A stretch of 64,000 nt of DNA. It comes from Apostichopus japonicus (Eukaryota; Echinodermata; Holothuroidea; Aspidochirotida; Stichopodidae). This document shows, in pieces, positions 24,757 through 36,038 of this stretch. The position numbers were made by a program, and so were the translations under genes. Under the pieces are notes generated by a model. It had not been told where the DNA came from. It did not search any database and saw only the letters and a list, made by a program, of their open reading frames with translations. Each line of letters begins with the position of its first letter. Positions within the stretch are counted from its first letter, which is position 1. The stretch spans positions 22,102,168-22,166,167 of the forward strand of contig NC_092569.1 in NCBI RefSeq assembly GCF_037975245.1. Reading direction: 5' to 3'.

Positions 24757-26296
24757 GTAGAGCGGGAGTCCAGAGGGTTTGGTTAGCTGGGAAGGTAACC
24801 AATTGCCTGGTACATCACAATGTTCACAATGCATTCCTGTATATGAAACCTGATGACTGGCAAACCGACTGTGGTGGATGTGGCTGGGAGAGCAATTTTA
24901 AAGTCACCTAATAGCTAACCTAGAGCAGCTTTCATGGTAACCACATCAAAGTAAGAACAATGTGTCAGGTATGGCCCCAAGAGCAACAAATGGCCATTGC
25001 CAGTAATTATTGGTGGTGGGGTACCCCTGGCAGTGATCTATAATTGACCCCTCACGGCTGACCTAGGTCAGCTCATGAGGTAACCACTTGAAACCTACTG
25101 GAAAATGTTGGTTAGGACTTCAGATACAAGGGATGGGCATTGCCAGTAATTTTTATTGGTGGGGTACCCCTGCTAGTAGACCCCCAATATGCCCATCCCC
25201 TCATTGACCTAGGTGAGCTCATGATTTGACCAGTTGAAACCTACAGGAAAATGATAGGTATCACTTCATATGTAAGGATGGGCATTTCCAGTATTTTATA
25301 TTGGTGGGCCACCACTGCCAGAGTCCGCCCATCCCTTACATATAGAATCCTGTCAATAATTTTCCAGTAGTTTTCAACTGGTTAAATCATGAGCTGACCT
25401 AGATCAATGAGGGGGGGGGGGGCTTTTTGGGGGTCTACTGGCAGGGGTACCCCACTAATATAAATTACTGGAAATGCCCATCCCTTACATATATATAGAG
25501 TCCTGCCAATCATTTTACAGTAGTTTTCAACTGGTTACCTCATGAGCTAATCTAGGTCAATGGGGGATGGGCATTTTGGGGGTCTACTGACAGGGTTACC
25601 CCACCAATGTAAATGACTGGAAATGCCCATCCCTTACATATGAAGTGATACCTATCATTTTCCAGTAATTTTTCAACTGGTTATCTCATGAGCTGACCTA
25701 AGTCAATGAGGGAATGGGCATTTTGGGGGTCTACTGGCAGGGGTACCTCCCCCCCAATATAAATTACTGGAAATTCCCATCCCTTACATATGAAGTGATA
25801 CCATTTTCCAGTAGTTTTCAACTGGTTACATCATGAGCTCATCTAGGTCAATGGGGGGTGGGCATTTTGGGGGTCTACTGGCAGGGGTACCCCACCAATA
25901 AAAATTACTGGCAATGCCCATCAGTTGTATCTGAAGCCCTAACCAACATTTTCCCGTAGGTTTCAAGTGGTTACCTCATGAGCTGACCTAGGTCAGCCTT
26001 GAGGGGTCAATTATAGATCACTGGCAGGGGTACCCCACCACCAATAATTACTGGCAATGGCCATTTGTTGCTCTTGGGGCCATACCTGACATATTGTACT
26101 TACTTTGATGTGTTACCATGAAAACTGATCTAGGTTAGCTATCAGGTGACTTTAAAATTGCTCTCCCAGCCACACCCACCACAGTCGGTTTGCCAGTCGT
26201 CTGGTTTCATATACAGGAATGCATTGTGAACATTGTGATGTACCAGGCAATTGGTTACCTTCCCAGCTAACCAAACCCTCTGGGATCCCGGTCTAT
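24757..26296. repeat. 1.5-kb foldback palindrome with internal subrepeats
   Basis: The outer arms run from about 24757 inward and from about 26296 inward. Long near-exact inverted matches include gggtttggttagctgggaag with ggtaaccaattgcctggtac on the left and their reverse complements near 26250-26280. The arms converge near 25330. Inside, a unit of about 150 bp (ggtacccc, acctaggtca, catgagct, gatgggcatt words) is repeated, with more copies in the right arm, so the right side is about 400 bp longer. C and G runs occur near 25410 and 25748. No coding frame seen. It is nested inside the 22511-27313 transposon. Confidence 0.9.
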
Positions 26297-27313
26297 TGGG
26301 ATCATTAATAACATGATTAACATAATTATTAAGCTTTGAGAAATAACTTGGTGTTATGCTGTGTAAAGCTAATAATAATTTGGTAAAGCTGCTATTCCTG
26401 GCTTATAATTTGAGGGACCTAGATTTAAATGTATACCTCCCAATATGTTATAAAATTTTAATGTAAATGTATGTTTATGATAATGTGAGTTATCATGTGC
26501 TATATCTGTATCTGTGCTTACACGTATATCATATTTTCTGTTCACAGGTCAATAATGGTGCAGATTTTGGCTTCCTGAAGACAAGTGGGAGGCCATTTGT
26601 AGTTAAGAGAAACACTCTTTGTTCGTGAAGACTTAACTGGTGTCGATTTGGGGTACCACTTTAAAACGAAAGTCATGAGGAACCCTTGCCCAAGATTCAA
26701 CTTTGCATTATTGTGCAGTGCTATACTTTTGCGATTCATGTTTGATCCATTAACTTGTCTTAACTTTGTTGGAAAAAAAAAAATCAGATTTTCAGATTTT
26801 ATTTACAGTGATTTCTTCTCTATCTGTCGAAAGTCAGCCTTTTGTAGACATCAGAAGTTTTATCAGAAATAAATACTGCCAACGTACACATTATTTGTGT
26901 TTCTTCTGCTCTCTTTTCTTTCAGTGATACTAGTCAGTGAAACTAGTCGGGTTTCATTCTTTCAGTGAATCTAGTCAGTGCAACTAGTCAGTCGATACCG
27001 ACTAAGAAAGGTTAGTCGGGAGAGGCACCATCCTGACTAATGTAAAACCTGCTATAAACTAGTCGGTGGCTCATATAAATTAGTCGGTAAAGACCTACTA
27101 ATGTCACCAACTAATGTAACTGACTAATATACATTTACCAACTAAGAAATTGTTAATCGACTAAGCTGACGGACTAAGATGACCGACTAAGAAATCCAAC
27201 TGACTAAGGAATAAATTAGTCGGTATAGCAACTGACTAAGGCTATGTTAGTCGGGAGAGGCACCAGATGGACTAACGTTTTGTTAGTCAGTGAACCAATT
27301 TAAGTTTTCAGTG

Positions 27314-29376
27314 TAGTCAAGCACTTCAGTAGGCGCTTTCCATCCGAATCTTGAGTCACTGCATGATTGTCAAACCTTATAATGTGAACTAACCTCTTCA
27401 TCGACTGAGGATCGCATGTGGGGCCTGTTCCTCGCCATCGTAGAGAAAGGCTACTGCCCTCCATCTTTTCAACACCTCTCAGTGCCACCTTTCATATATA
27501 AAAAGTAACCCGTTTGGAAAGAAATACCTTTTTTCATTTTAGTTATCTACAAGAGGGTCCCGTTCTTGAAGCTTTATAACATTTAATTAAAAAGTGTCCC
27601 TTTTTTCCAACTTTAAAGAAAATGTAAATACAACCCATATGTAGAAATAACATTCAGTACTAAAATTAATGATTCCGAATGTAGGACGGATCCTTTTTGT
27701 CGGAATATGTTAAGTAACTTTGTGTTTTTCCGCTTCAAAAAGGCTTTTTAGAGATTTTTTACTTTATAGAAGATTCTGTAATAGTTAACACACTTGGTCC
27801 AGCCCCTCCCACCAGGTAAAATAGTCATAGACGGATCTTTCACTTTCAAAATGGACTTACTTGAAACACCGAGGGGGAGATTCTATAGATTCGGTCGGGG
27901 AAGTTGTTTACAATCAGAAGGGCAAACTTAGACCACTCGTCCCGGTGTAACCCTCCCACATCTCTTTCAGCATCACACACAACATTCCTTTCAGGCCCAA
28001 TTATGGACCTAATTTATTGACCTAATTTTGAGTCCAAATGAGACTCAGCATGCAACAGTTGTACTCTACATATTTGTTTAGGTTATTTTCCTACTTAAGT
28101 AAGTCTGGGGAAGTTTATACACTACCCCTCCGCCTCACTTTCAAATTCTGTTCACGCCTATGGTATCAACCTCCTTTATTTCTTTGTAGGGTATTAAGCA
28201 TAGTGCACTACAAACAATTAGCTATCCTTGATCTCTTCGATTTTGCTATCACTCGTTTAGCACTCTGTTTATCTTTTTTATTTTTGACAAGTAAATATTT
28301 TGTGTTGACCTTTCTGTTAACGATGGGAAAATAAACTAAGTATTTTTAAGAAAAGAATTACAAATGTTAATTTGAATGTTGTAAGTATCACAGTTTCTAA
28401 AAATCTTCGCTTATGTGTGGGTGAGAGAAACGAAATACTGATGAGCAATCTACAGAGCTGCATAGCTCATCGCAAATATCCTAAAATAGTAAACATTTAG
28501 TGTATTAAAATGTCTTCTATTTGTCGACATTGTGAGTAGAAACATGGAAAGTTTGACAAATAATGCAGTAAATGAAACAAAAGGGTCATTTTCTTGCCAG
28601 GCACATTTTTATTATGCAAACGATCTCCTTGAGAAATACAGCACACAGCTGTACTACTTTTTATCGCGTTATTAATGACGTTATATTATGTGAAAACAAA
28701 TTTCTTTTAATTTAAGACCTATTGTCAGATTAATCACCTATTTCGCTCACCAATTTGTCTTTTTCCTGTTCCTTTACTTTTAGAAATGGTATTGTTTCAA
28801 TAATTGAATTGAAGTTTTGATATATACTGTAGTAAAGCGTTGTTAAAAGGTTGACATAAATTAACAAAAAAATATAAGATCGATACCTGTGAAATTGAAC
28901 AATAATATATATTATGCAATACGTCTGTTAATATGCATGATAGTTAGCTGTTATTTATTTTTCATCACATCTAGAAGTATTGGTACATAAATCCAATTAA
29001 AGGAACGATTCGACACTGCATTTACGCGCATTATAAAATATATTTCTTTCCTGAACCCTAAAATTTACATCTGCTCTCATGATAGCAGTACTAAGCCAAG
29101 ATTTAATCATTGCCAGGAAGTAAAGCATTGAATGAAACTACCTTTCACTTTGGAATTCAGAAAAAAATGTTATGGAAATGCTTGTTTTTGGTATTACTTC
29201 AAAATTTAAGGCATGCAAATGAACAAAAGAAGCATTAAGTACTTGCTATTTTTAATCTACTTCTGCAATAAGAAGGAAATTCACTGCTCCATTGAGAATG
29301 GCAACGTAAAGAATGTCAATGTAAGTGTAAATTAAAAATAAATCGATGGATCAACTCGAGTCGCTGTTGAAATTAT
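27314..29376. other. Unassigned spacer, 3' side of the SRCR gene
   Basis: No domain-bearing frame was seen. A minus-strand AATAAA motif occurs within ttatttattttt near 28950-28965 and could serve the SRCR transcript, about 420 bp after its stop codon, but this is unproven. Confidence 0.45.
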
Positions 29377-29678
29377 TCAACAGATTACACCAGCATCCTC
29401 CCCATGTCCACAATTATGAATGCCCCAGCCTTCGCTCTCACATTCATCAATATTTGCCTCATGTCCTAAGCAGGCAACATCATCAATCCAAATTTCTCCA
29501 GATCCTTCACCAAAGTTTGCACTACCAATGGCGGTTCCACTGCTTCCAAAGCCAAGTTGACGACATATTACTGAGGCATCATTATCATCCCAGTAATCAT
29601 CGCAGATCGTTCCCCATTGGCCGTCATGGTAAACTTCAATTCGCCCTTCATTCAAGGTTTGACCGCCAACCAGACGCA
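29377..29678 (-). CDS. SRCR gene, terminal exon (module A)
   Basis: Last exon of the multi-SRCR gene. A phase-1 acceptor (ttttaacag) begins the module at V-RLVGG. The domain contains [48 protein letters not shown] and [12 protein letters not shown], with the stop codon directly after the last Cys. Six cysteines are present, the set shared by all SRCR domains; the two extra cysteines of typical group B are missing, although one-exon coding is a group-B trait. It is the most diverged of the nine modules. With no membrane segment or tail after it, the protein should be secreted. SRCR domains bind bacterial and other polyanionic ligands; that role here is inferred. Confidence 0.93.
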
Positions 29679-29699
29679 CTGTTAAAAGAATTACGGTGT

Positions 29700-29806
29700 G
29701 TTGCATTTACATATTTATAAATATATATTATATTTCAGAATATATATATATATATATAAATATATATATATATGTGTGTGTGTATTTATATATATATATA
29801 TATCTA

Positions 29807-29866
<60 letters not shown>

Positions 29867-29880
29867 ATATTATATATTCA
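29700..29880. repeat. TA/TATG microsatellite in SRCR intron
   Basis: About 170 bp of TA repeats, with a short tgtgtgtgt stretch and tcta interruptions, in the last intron. Plus-strand frames across it translate only to Ile-Tyr runs. Confidence 0.95.
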
Positions 29881-30291
29881 GATTATTCAGAATCATTTCA
29901 ATAATATTTTCAGAGACAGACATCACTTTTGTACATAGAAAGCTAAGCTTGCATAATTCTTCGGAACAATTTCGCGTGCTTGATCATTAAAAAAATTAAT
30001 AAAATTGTAGAGGGAGGCATTAATTTTGTACATAGGTAACCAAACTTCCAAGCGACGCTAGGACCATGGTAGAGATAGCCGGAAGACGTCTAGAAGGGAC
30101 CTGCTAACAAGTACACTTATATCTTTTGCCATTCCATTGTCGTTAATCAGACGAGACGTAACATTACAATTTAAATCATATATTCCTTATGTGATATACT
30201 GAAACAAACTTACCGTTTTTAGCTCAAAGAAAATAGCTCAATATTTTCTAAATTAAATCGATCTTTGCTGATTATACTCAACCAACCGTAC

Positions 30292-30600
30292 CTCTTGTCC
30301 CACAAGTAACAGAAGCATCTTCATGATGTCCACAATTTTCTTCTCCCCAATCGTTGCTCCCACAATCCTCAATATGTTGTTCAGATCCAGAGCAATCAAC
30401 ATCATCCAACCAAATTGGGTCTGAGCCTTGACCAAATTTAGCACTTTGCCATCCAACTGCGATGCCTCCATAACCAAGTTGACGACATATAACTGATGCA
30501 TCGTTGTCATCCCAATAGTCATCACATATTGTTCCCCACTGACCATCGTGGTACACCTCTACCCGACCTTCTGTCATAGAATCACCACCAACCAGGCGCA
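30292..30600 (-). CDS. SRCR gene, exon for module B (type 2)
   Basis: A 309-nt phase 1-1 exon: acceptor gattgcag, donor G|GTACGG. It encodes one SRCR domain with [63 protein letters not shown] and NCGHHEDASVTC. It is one codon longer than the other internal modules because of its C-terminal linker (CGTRG). Its SDPIWLDDV and IEDCGS words place it in the type 2 group with D, F and H. Six cysteines. Joins in frame to module A. Confidence 0.93.
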
Positions 30601-30614
30601 CTGCAATCAGTTAA

Positions 30615-30690
30615 AATGATAAGGTCCATCTTGATTAACTTCTACTCGTCCTTGTCGTGGACTATTACTACCAACCAGGTATAAGGTAGT
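30615..30690 (-). pseudogene. Truncated SRCR exon relic in the intron upstream of module B
   Basis: On the minus strand the intron reads YLVGSNSPRQGRVEVNQDG before breaking off, which matches the first 22 or so residues of an SRCR module and then stops matching. A shorter version of the same DNA (tccatcttgattaacttcta) occurs at 35197-35232 upstream of module H. More degraded versions (accatcttggaaaacttcta) occur near 32148 and 33680 upstream of modules D and F. All lie at the same place relative to a type 2 exon, so an extra exon was part of the ancestral unit and has been lost. Confidence 0.75.
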
Positions 30691-31110
30691 CGTTCGAACT
30701 AAACTGTTTAAGAAATTTATACTTTTTACACTTATATTTTCCTCATTACGGCTTGCTTGGTGGCGTTTCCAAGTTTCCATGTGCGTCGTTTTCAGAATGA
30801 AGTTGTTCATCTTACGGTGTTCATACACAATTTTTAATCTTTTTTTCAACAAAATGCATATTCATGAGAACTTTATGTGTAAAGGTTAGTAAGGAATGTA
30901 TTTATTTAATACTTGATTCAGTTAATTACAAAGGTAATGTAAATGACAACAACTGTTTGCTATTACAATAATTATTTAGATAGCGACGGTATAAACTATT
31001 AAGTTGTTATATACTAGATGATAAGGTAGTTTTATGGCAAACAATGAACCTTTCCTTACAGGATGAAAAAAATGTTAATCTGTTGTTAATATTGGCTTCT
31101 TTAATCTTAC

Positions 31111-31416
31111 CTGTACCACAAGAAACAGAAGCATCTTCACCATGTGCACAATTGTGTGCTCCCCAATCATTGCTCCCGCATTCTGCAATATGTTGTTCTG
31201 ATCCAGAGCAAGCAACATTGTCTAACCAAATTGAGCCCGTCCCTTGACCAAATTTTGCACTTTGCCATCCAACTCCGATGCCTTCATAACCAAGTTGACG
31301 ACATATAACCGATGCATCGTTGTCATCCCATTCGTCATCACATATTGTTCCCCACTGACCATCGTGGTAGACTTCTACCCGGCCTTCTTGCAGAGAAACA
31401 CCACCAACCAGGCGCA
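31111..31416 (-). CDS. SRCR gene, exon for module C (type 1)
   Basis: A 306-nt phase 1-1 exon with acceptor ctgcag and donor G|GTAAGA. The domain contains [67 protein letters not shown] and NCAHGEDASVSC. It is type 1 (GIGVG, IWLDNVA, IAECGS), like E, G and I, and differs from E and G by very few residues (for example CAHG instead of CGHG). It lies 1523 bp from the equivalent exon E. Confidence 0.94.
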
Positions 31417-31820
31417 CTGCAGTAAAAGGAAAGGATAGGATAGGGTTAAAAAACAAAATTATCAGCATTTGCAATATTCTTGAAAGATATTTGCATAATT
31501 CTTGGGTGCAAATTCTCGTGCTTGATCATATTTTTTTTTGAAATAATATTCTTAGATGAAGACATGCAAGAGAATGAAATGTTGGAACATGCAAGCCAAA
31601 CTAAGATAAGTCGTCTAGGGAAGACCTGCTAACTAGTACACAGATATTAGTAACCATTCCATTGTCTTAAATTAGACGGGACGTATCATTAAAGTTTAAA
31701 CAATACATGTTTCACCGTATCTAATATACTGCAATACAATCACCGTTTTAAGCTCAATCAAAATTACTTAAAATTTTCTAAACCAAATCTGTCGTTCTTG
31801 TTATATTAATCTAACCGTAC

Positions 31821-32126
31821 CTGTCCTACAAGTAACGGAAGCATCTTCACTATGTCCACAATTGTGCGTTCCCCAATCAGTGCTCCCACAATCCTCAATA
31901 TGTTGTTCTGATCCAGAGCAAGCAACATCATCCAACCATATTGGGTCAGATCCTTGACCAAATTTAGCACTTTGCCATCCAACTGCGATGCCTTCATAAC
32001 CAAGTTGACGACATATAACTGATGCATCGTTGTCATCCCATCCGTCATCACATATTGTTCCCCACTGACCATCGTGGTAGACTTCTACCCGACCTTCTTG
32101 CGTAGAAACACCACCAACCAGACGCA
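31821..32126 (-). CDS. SRCR gene, exon for module D (type 2)
   Basis: A 306-nt phase 1-1 exon, acceptor gattgcag, donor G|GTACGG. The domain has [66 protein letters not shown] and [12 protein letters not shown]. It is type 2, nearly identical to module H. The downstream linker is only R-T-G before the next RLVGG, so adjacent domains are packed closely. Confidence 0.94.
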
Positions 32127-32633
32127 CTGCAATCAATTAAAATGAAGAAAACCATCTTGGAAAACTTCTAATGACCATTCCTTTGGAATATTCCTACAGA
32201 CCTGCCGCACTATAGCTGTTCAAATCAAACTTTTTAAGGAATTTATACTTCAACACTTATTTAATCCTCATCACCACTTTCTTGGTGGCGTTTCCAAATG
32301 TTCATGTGCCTAGTTAACGTTATAAAGTTACTAATCTTACGGTGTTCATATACATTTTTCAATCGTATTTCAACAAAATACACATTCATGAGTACTTTAT
32401 GTATGAAGGTTAGTAAAAATGTATTTATTTATGACTTGATTTAGTTAATCACAACGGAAATGTAATGGACACAAATTGTAGCGCTATTACCATGATTGTT
32501 TAGATAACGGAGGTATAAACCATTTGTGTATTATATATAAGAAGATAAGGTAGATTTATTACAAACAATGAACCTTTCCTTACAGGATGAAATAGTTTTA
32601 ATCTGTGGCTAATATCGACTTCTTTAACCTTAC

Positions 32634-32939
32634 CTGTACCACAAGAAACAGAAGCATCTTCACCGTGTCCACAATTGTGCGCTCCCCAATCATTGCTCCC
32701 GCATTCTGCAATATGTTGTTCTGATCCAGAGCAAGCAACATTGTCCAACCAAATTGAGCCCGATCCTTGACCAAATTTTGCACTTTGCCATCCAACTCCG
32801 ATGCCTTCATAACCAAGTTGACGACATATAACCGATGCATCGTTGTCATCCCATTCGTCATCACATATTGTTCCCCACTGACCATCGTGGTAGACTTCTA
32901 CCCGGCCTTCTTGCAGAGAAACACCACCAACCAGGCGCA
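32634..32939 (-). CDS. SRCR gene, exon for module E (type 1)
   Basis: A 306-nt phase 1-1 exon, acceptor ctgcag, donor G|GTAAGG. The domain is of type 1, with [20 protein letters not shown] and [12 protein letters not shown]. It differs from G by silent or single-base changes only, which points to recent duplication or gene conversion. The open frame continues into both introns (to 33126), but the conserved splice sites define the exon. Confidence 0.94.
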
Positions 32940-33351
32940 CTGCAGTGGAAGGAAAGGATAGGATGAAGAAACCGAAATTCTCAACATTGCAATATTCTTT
33001 AAAGATTGTTGCATAAATCTTCAGATCAATTTCTCGTGCGTAATCATAATTTGTTTGAAATAATATTCTTAGAGGAAGACATGCAAGAGGAAGACATGCA
33101 AGAGGAAGACATTTTGGACCATGCAAGCGAAACTAAGATAATCGTTTAGAGAGTACCTGCTAACAGGTACACAGATATCAGTTACTATTCCATTGTCTTT
33201 AATTAGACAAGACGTGTTATTAAAGTTTAAATAATACATGTTTCAACCGTATCTAATATCCCGCAATACAATCACCGTTCTTAGCTGAAACAAAACTACT
33301 CAAATTGTCTCAATAAAATCTGTTGTTCTTGTTATATTTATCCAACTGTAC

Positions 33352-33657
33352 CTGTTCTACAAGAAACAGAAGCATCTTCATGATGTCCACAATTTTCTTC
33401 TCCCCAATCGTTGCTCCCACAATCCTCAATATGTTGTTCTGATCCAGAGCAATCAACATCATCCAACCATATTGGGTCAGATCCTTGACCAAATTTGGCA
33501 CTTTGCCATCCAACTGCGATGCCTTCATAACCAAGTTGACGACATATAACTGATGCATCGTTGTCATCCCATCCGTCATCACATATTGTTCCCCACTGTC
33601 CATCGTGGTACACCTCAACCCGACCTTCTTGCGTAGAAAAACCACCAACCAGACGCA
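33352..33657 (-). CDS. SRCR gene, exon for module F (type 2)
   Basis: A 306-nt phase 1-1 exon, acceptor gattgcag, donor G|GTACAG. It reads [57 protein letters not shown]. Its first half matches H and its second half matches B (DDVDC, WGEENCGHHED), a mosaic that suggests gene conversion or unequal crossover between type 2 exons. Confidence 0.94.
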
Positions 33658-34166
33658 CTGCAATCAATTAAAATGATCAAAACCATCTTGGAAAACTTCT
33701 AATGACCATTCCTTTGGAATATTCCTACAGACTTGCCGCACTATAGCTGTTCAAATCAAGCTTTTTAAGGAATTTATACTTTTACACTTATTTATTCCTC
33801 ATCACGACTTTCTTGGTGGCGTTTCCAAATGTTCCTGGGCCTAATTAACGGTATAAAGTTACTAATCTTACGGTGTTCATATACATTTTTCAATCGTATT
33901 TCAACAAAAAACACATTCATGAGTACTTCATATATGAAGGTTAGTAAAAATGTATTTATTTATGACTTGATATAGTTAATCACAACGGAAATGTAATTGA
34001 CACAAATTGTAGCGCTATTACCATGATTGTTTAGATAACGGAGGTATAAACCATTAAGGTATTTTATATAAGAAGATAAGGTATTTTTTTTTTACAAACA
34101 ATGAACCTTTCCTTACAGGATGAAATAGTTTTAACCCGTTGCTAATATTGACTTCTTAAATCTTAC

Positions 34167-34472
34167 CTGTACCACAAGAAACAGAAGCATCTTCACCATG
34201 TCCACAATTGTGCGCTCCCCAGTCATTGCTCCCGCATTCTGCAATATGTTGTTCTGATCCAGAGCAAGCAACATTGTCCAACCAAATTGAGCCCGATCCT
34301 TGACCAAATTTTGCACTTTGCCATCCAACTCCGATGCCTTCATAACCAAGTTGACGACATATAACTGATGCATCGTTGTCATCCCATTCGTCATCACATA
34401 TTGTTCCCCACTGACCATCGTGGTAGACTTCTACCCGGCCTTCTTGCAGAGAAACACCACCAACCAGGCGCA
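34167..34472 (-). CDS. SRCR gene, exon for module G (type 1)
   Basis: A 306-nt phase 1-1 exon, donor G|GTAAGA, with protein essentially identical to module E. It lies 1533 bp from E and shares intron sequence with it on both sides, so exon and introns were duplicated together. The six conserved cysteines and the [10 protein letters not shown] motif are intact. Confidence 0.94.
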
Positions 34473-34870
34473 CTGCATTAAAAGGAAAGGATAGGATGAA
34501 AGAACCAAACGTCTCAACATTGCTATATTCTTTAAAGATATTTGCATAATTCTTCAGATCAATTTCTCGTGCTTGATCATAATTTTTTGAAATAATATTC
34601 TTAGAGGAAGACATGCAAGAGAAAGAAATGTTGGAACATGCAAACCAAACTAAGATAAGACGTTAAGAGAGTACCTGCTAACAGGTACACAGATATCAGT
34701 TACCATTCCATTGTCTTTAATTAGACAAGACGTGTTATTAAAGTTTAAATAATACATGTTTCAACCGTATCTAATATCCTGCAATACAATCACCGTTTTT
34801 TCTTCAGTCAAAATTACTTAAACTTTTCTAAATCAAATCTGTCGTTCTTGTTATATTAATCTAACCGTAC

Positions 34871-35176
34871 CTGTCCTACAAGTAACGGAAGCATCTTCAC
34901 TATGTCCACAATTGTGCGTTCCCCAATCAGTGCTCCCGCATTCTTCAATATGTTGTTCTGATCCAGAGCAAGCAACATCATCCAACCAAATTGGGTCAGA
35001 TCCTTGACCAAATTTGGCACTTTGCCATCCAACCGCGATGCCTTCATAACCAAGTTGACGACATATAACTGATGCATCGTTGTCATCCCATCCGTCATCA
35101 CATATTGTTCCCCACTGTTCATCGTGGTACACCTCAACCCGACCTTCTTGCGTAGAAAAACCACCAACCAGACGCA
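34871..35176 (-). CDS. SRCR gene, exon for module H (type 2)
   Basis: A 306-nt phase 1-1 exon, acceptor gattgcag, donor G|GTACGG. Reads [17 protein letters not shown] (Glu replaces the usual Gly of DGQWG), [38 protein letters not shown]. Type 2. The Gly to Glu change in an otherwise invariant loop is the one non-conservative difference from module D. Confidence 0.94.
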
Positions 35177-35186
35177 CTGCAATCAA

Positions 35187-36038
35187 TTAAAATGATAAGG
35201 TCCATCTTGATTAACTTCTACTCGTCCTTGTCGTCCTTTGGAATATTCTTACCAACCTGCCGCACTTTATAGTTGTTCAATTCAAACTTATTAAGGAATT
35301 TATACTTTTTACACTTATTTAATCCCCATTACGACTTTCTTGGTGGCGTTTCCAAATTTTCATGTGCCTTGTTAAATAATAAAGTTGCTAATCTTTCGGT
35401 GTGCATACACAATTTCAATCGTATTTCAACATAAAAACACATTCATGAGTACTTTATGTATGAAGATTAGTGGGCATGTATTCATTTATAACTAGATTAA
35501 GTTAATCACAACGGACATGTAATTGACACAAATTGTAACGCTTTTACCATGATTGTTTAGATAACGGAGGTATAAACAATAAAGGTATTATATATTAGAA
35601 GATCAGGTATTTTTATTGAAAACAATTAATCTTTCCTTACAGGATGAAATAGTTTTATTCTGTTGCTAATATTGACTTCTGTATACATATTCCTTTGGAA
35701 TATTCTTACCAACCTGCCGCACTTTATAGTTGTTCAATTCAAACTTTTTAAGGAATTTATACTTTTTACACTTATTTAATCCCCATTACGACTTTCTTGG
35801 TGGAGTTTACAAATGTTCATGTGCCTAGATAACATATTCAAAGTTTTATTCTTAAGGTGTTCATTCATAATTTCAAATCGTATATCAACAAAACACACAT
35901 TCAGGAGTACTTTATGTATGAAGATTAGTAGGCATGTGTTTATTTATGACTTGATTTAGTTAATCACAACGGAAATGTAATTGACACAGATTGTAGCGCT
36001 ATTACCATGATTGTTTAGATAACGGAGGTATAAACCAT
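35187..36038 (-). other. SRCR intron with a deletion junction (lost exons)
   Basis: From 35187 the sequence follows the standard intron upstream of a type 2 exon. At about 35635-35680 it matches the flank that normally leads into a type 1 exon donor (gatgaaatagttttattctg, ttgctaatattgacttct). There, in place of the exon, it jumps at about 35681 to cctttggaatattcttacca, which belongs to the DNA upstream of a type 2 exon. A type 1 exon and the following type 2 exon are therefore missing at this point. Confidence 0.75.

Larger units (their letters stand above)
22511..27313. mobile_element. 4.8-kb DNA transposon with TA target site and motif-rich ends
   Basis: Terminal inverted repeats cactgaaaa (22511) and ttttcagtg (ending 27313) are each flanked by TA, consistent with a TA target duplication. 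Next to each end is a cluster of an 8-bp motif in both orientations (ttagtcgg / ccgactaa and variants): about ten copies in 22525-22770 and over twenty in 26930-27300. Such subterminal arrays are typical transposase-binding regions. The interior holds a 1.5-kb foldback (24757-26296), a possible exon relic (24443-24607) and an AATAAA-like site near 26868. No transposase was recognised, so the superfamily is unassigned. An element with a similar end begins at 60597. Confidence 0.7.

Noticed and set aside
29346-29720. 124-codon plus-strand open frame
   Set aside because: It is the antisense of the terminal SRCR exon. Similar antisense or shifted frames at 30253, 31044, 31244, 31806, 32598, 32767, 33310, 34131, 34856, 36507 and 36658 are shadows of SRCR exons.
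29696-29990. Plus-strand frames rich in Ile and Tyr
   Set aside because: They are translations of the TA microsatellite.
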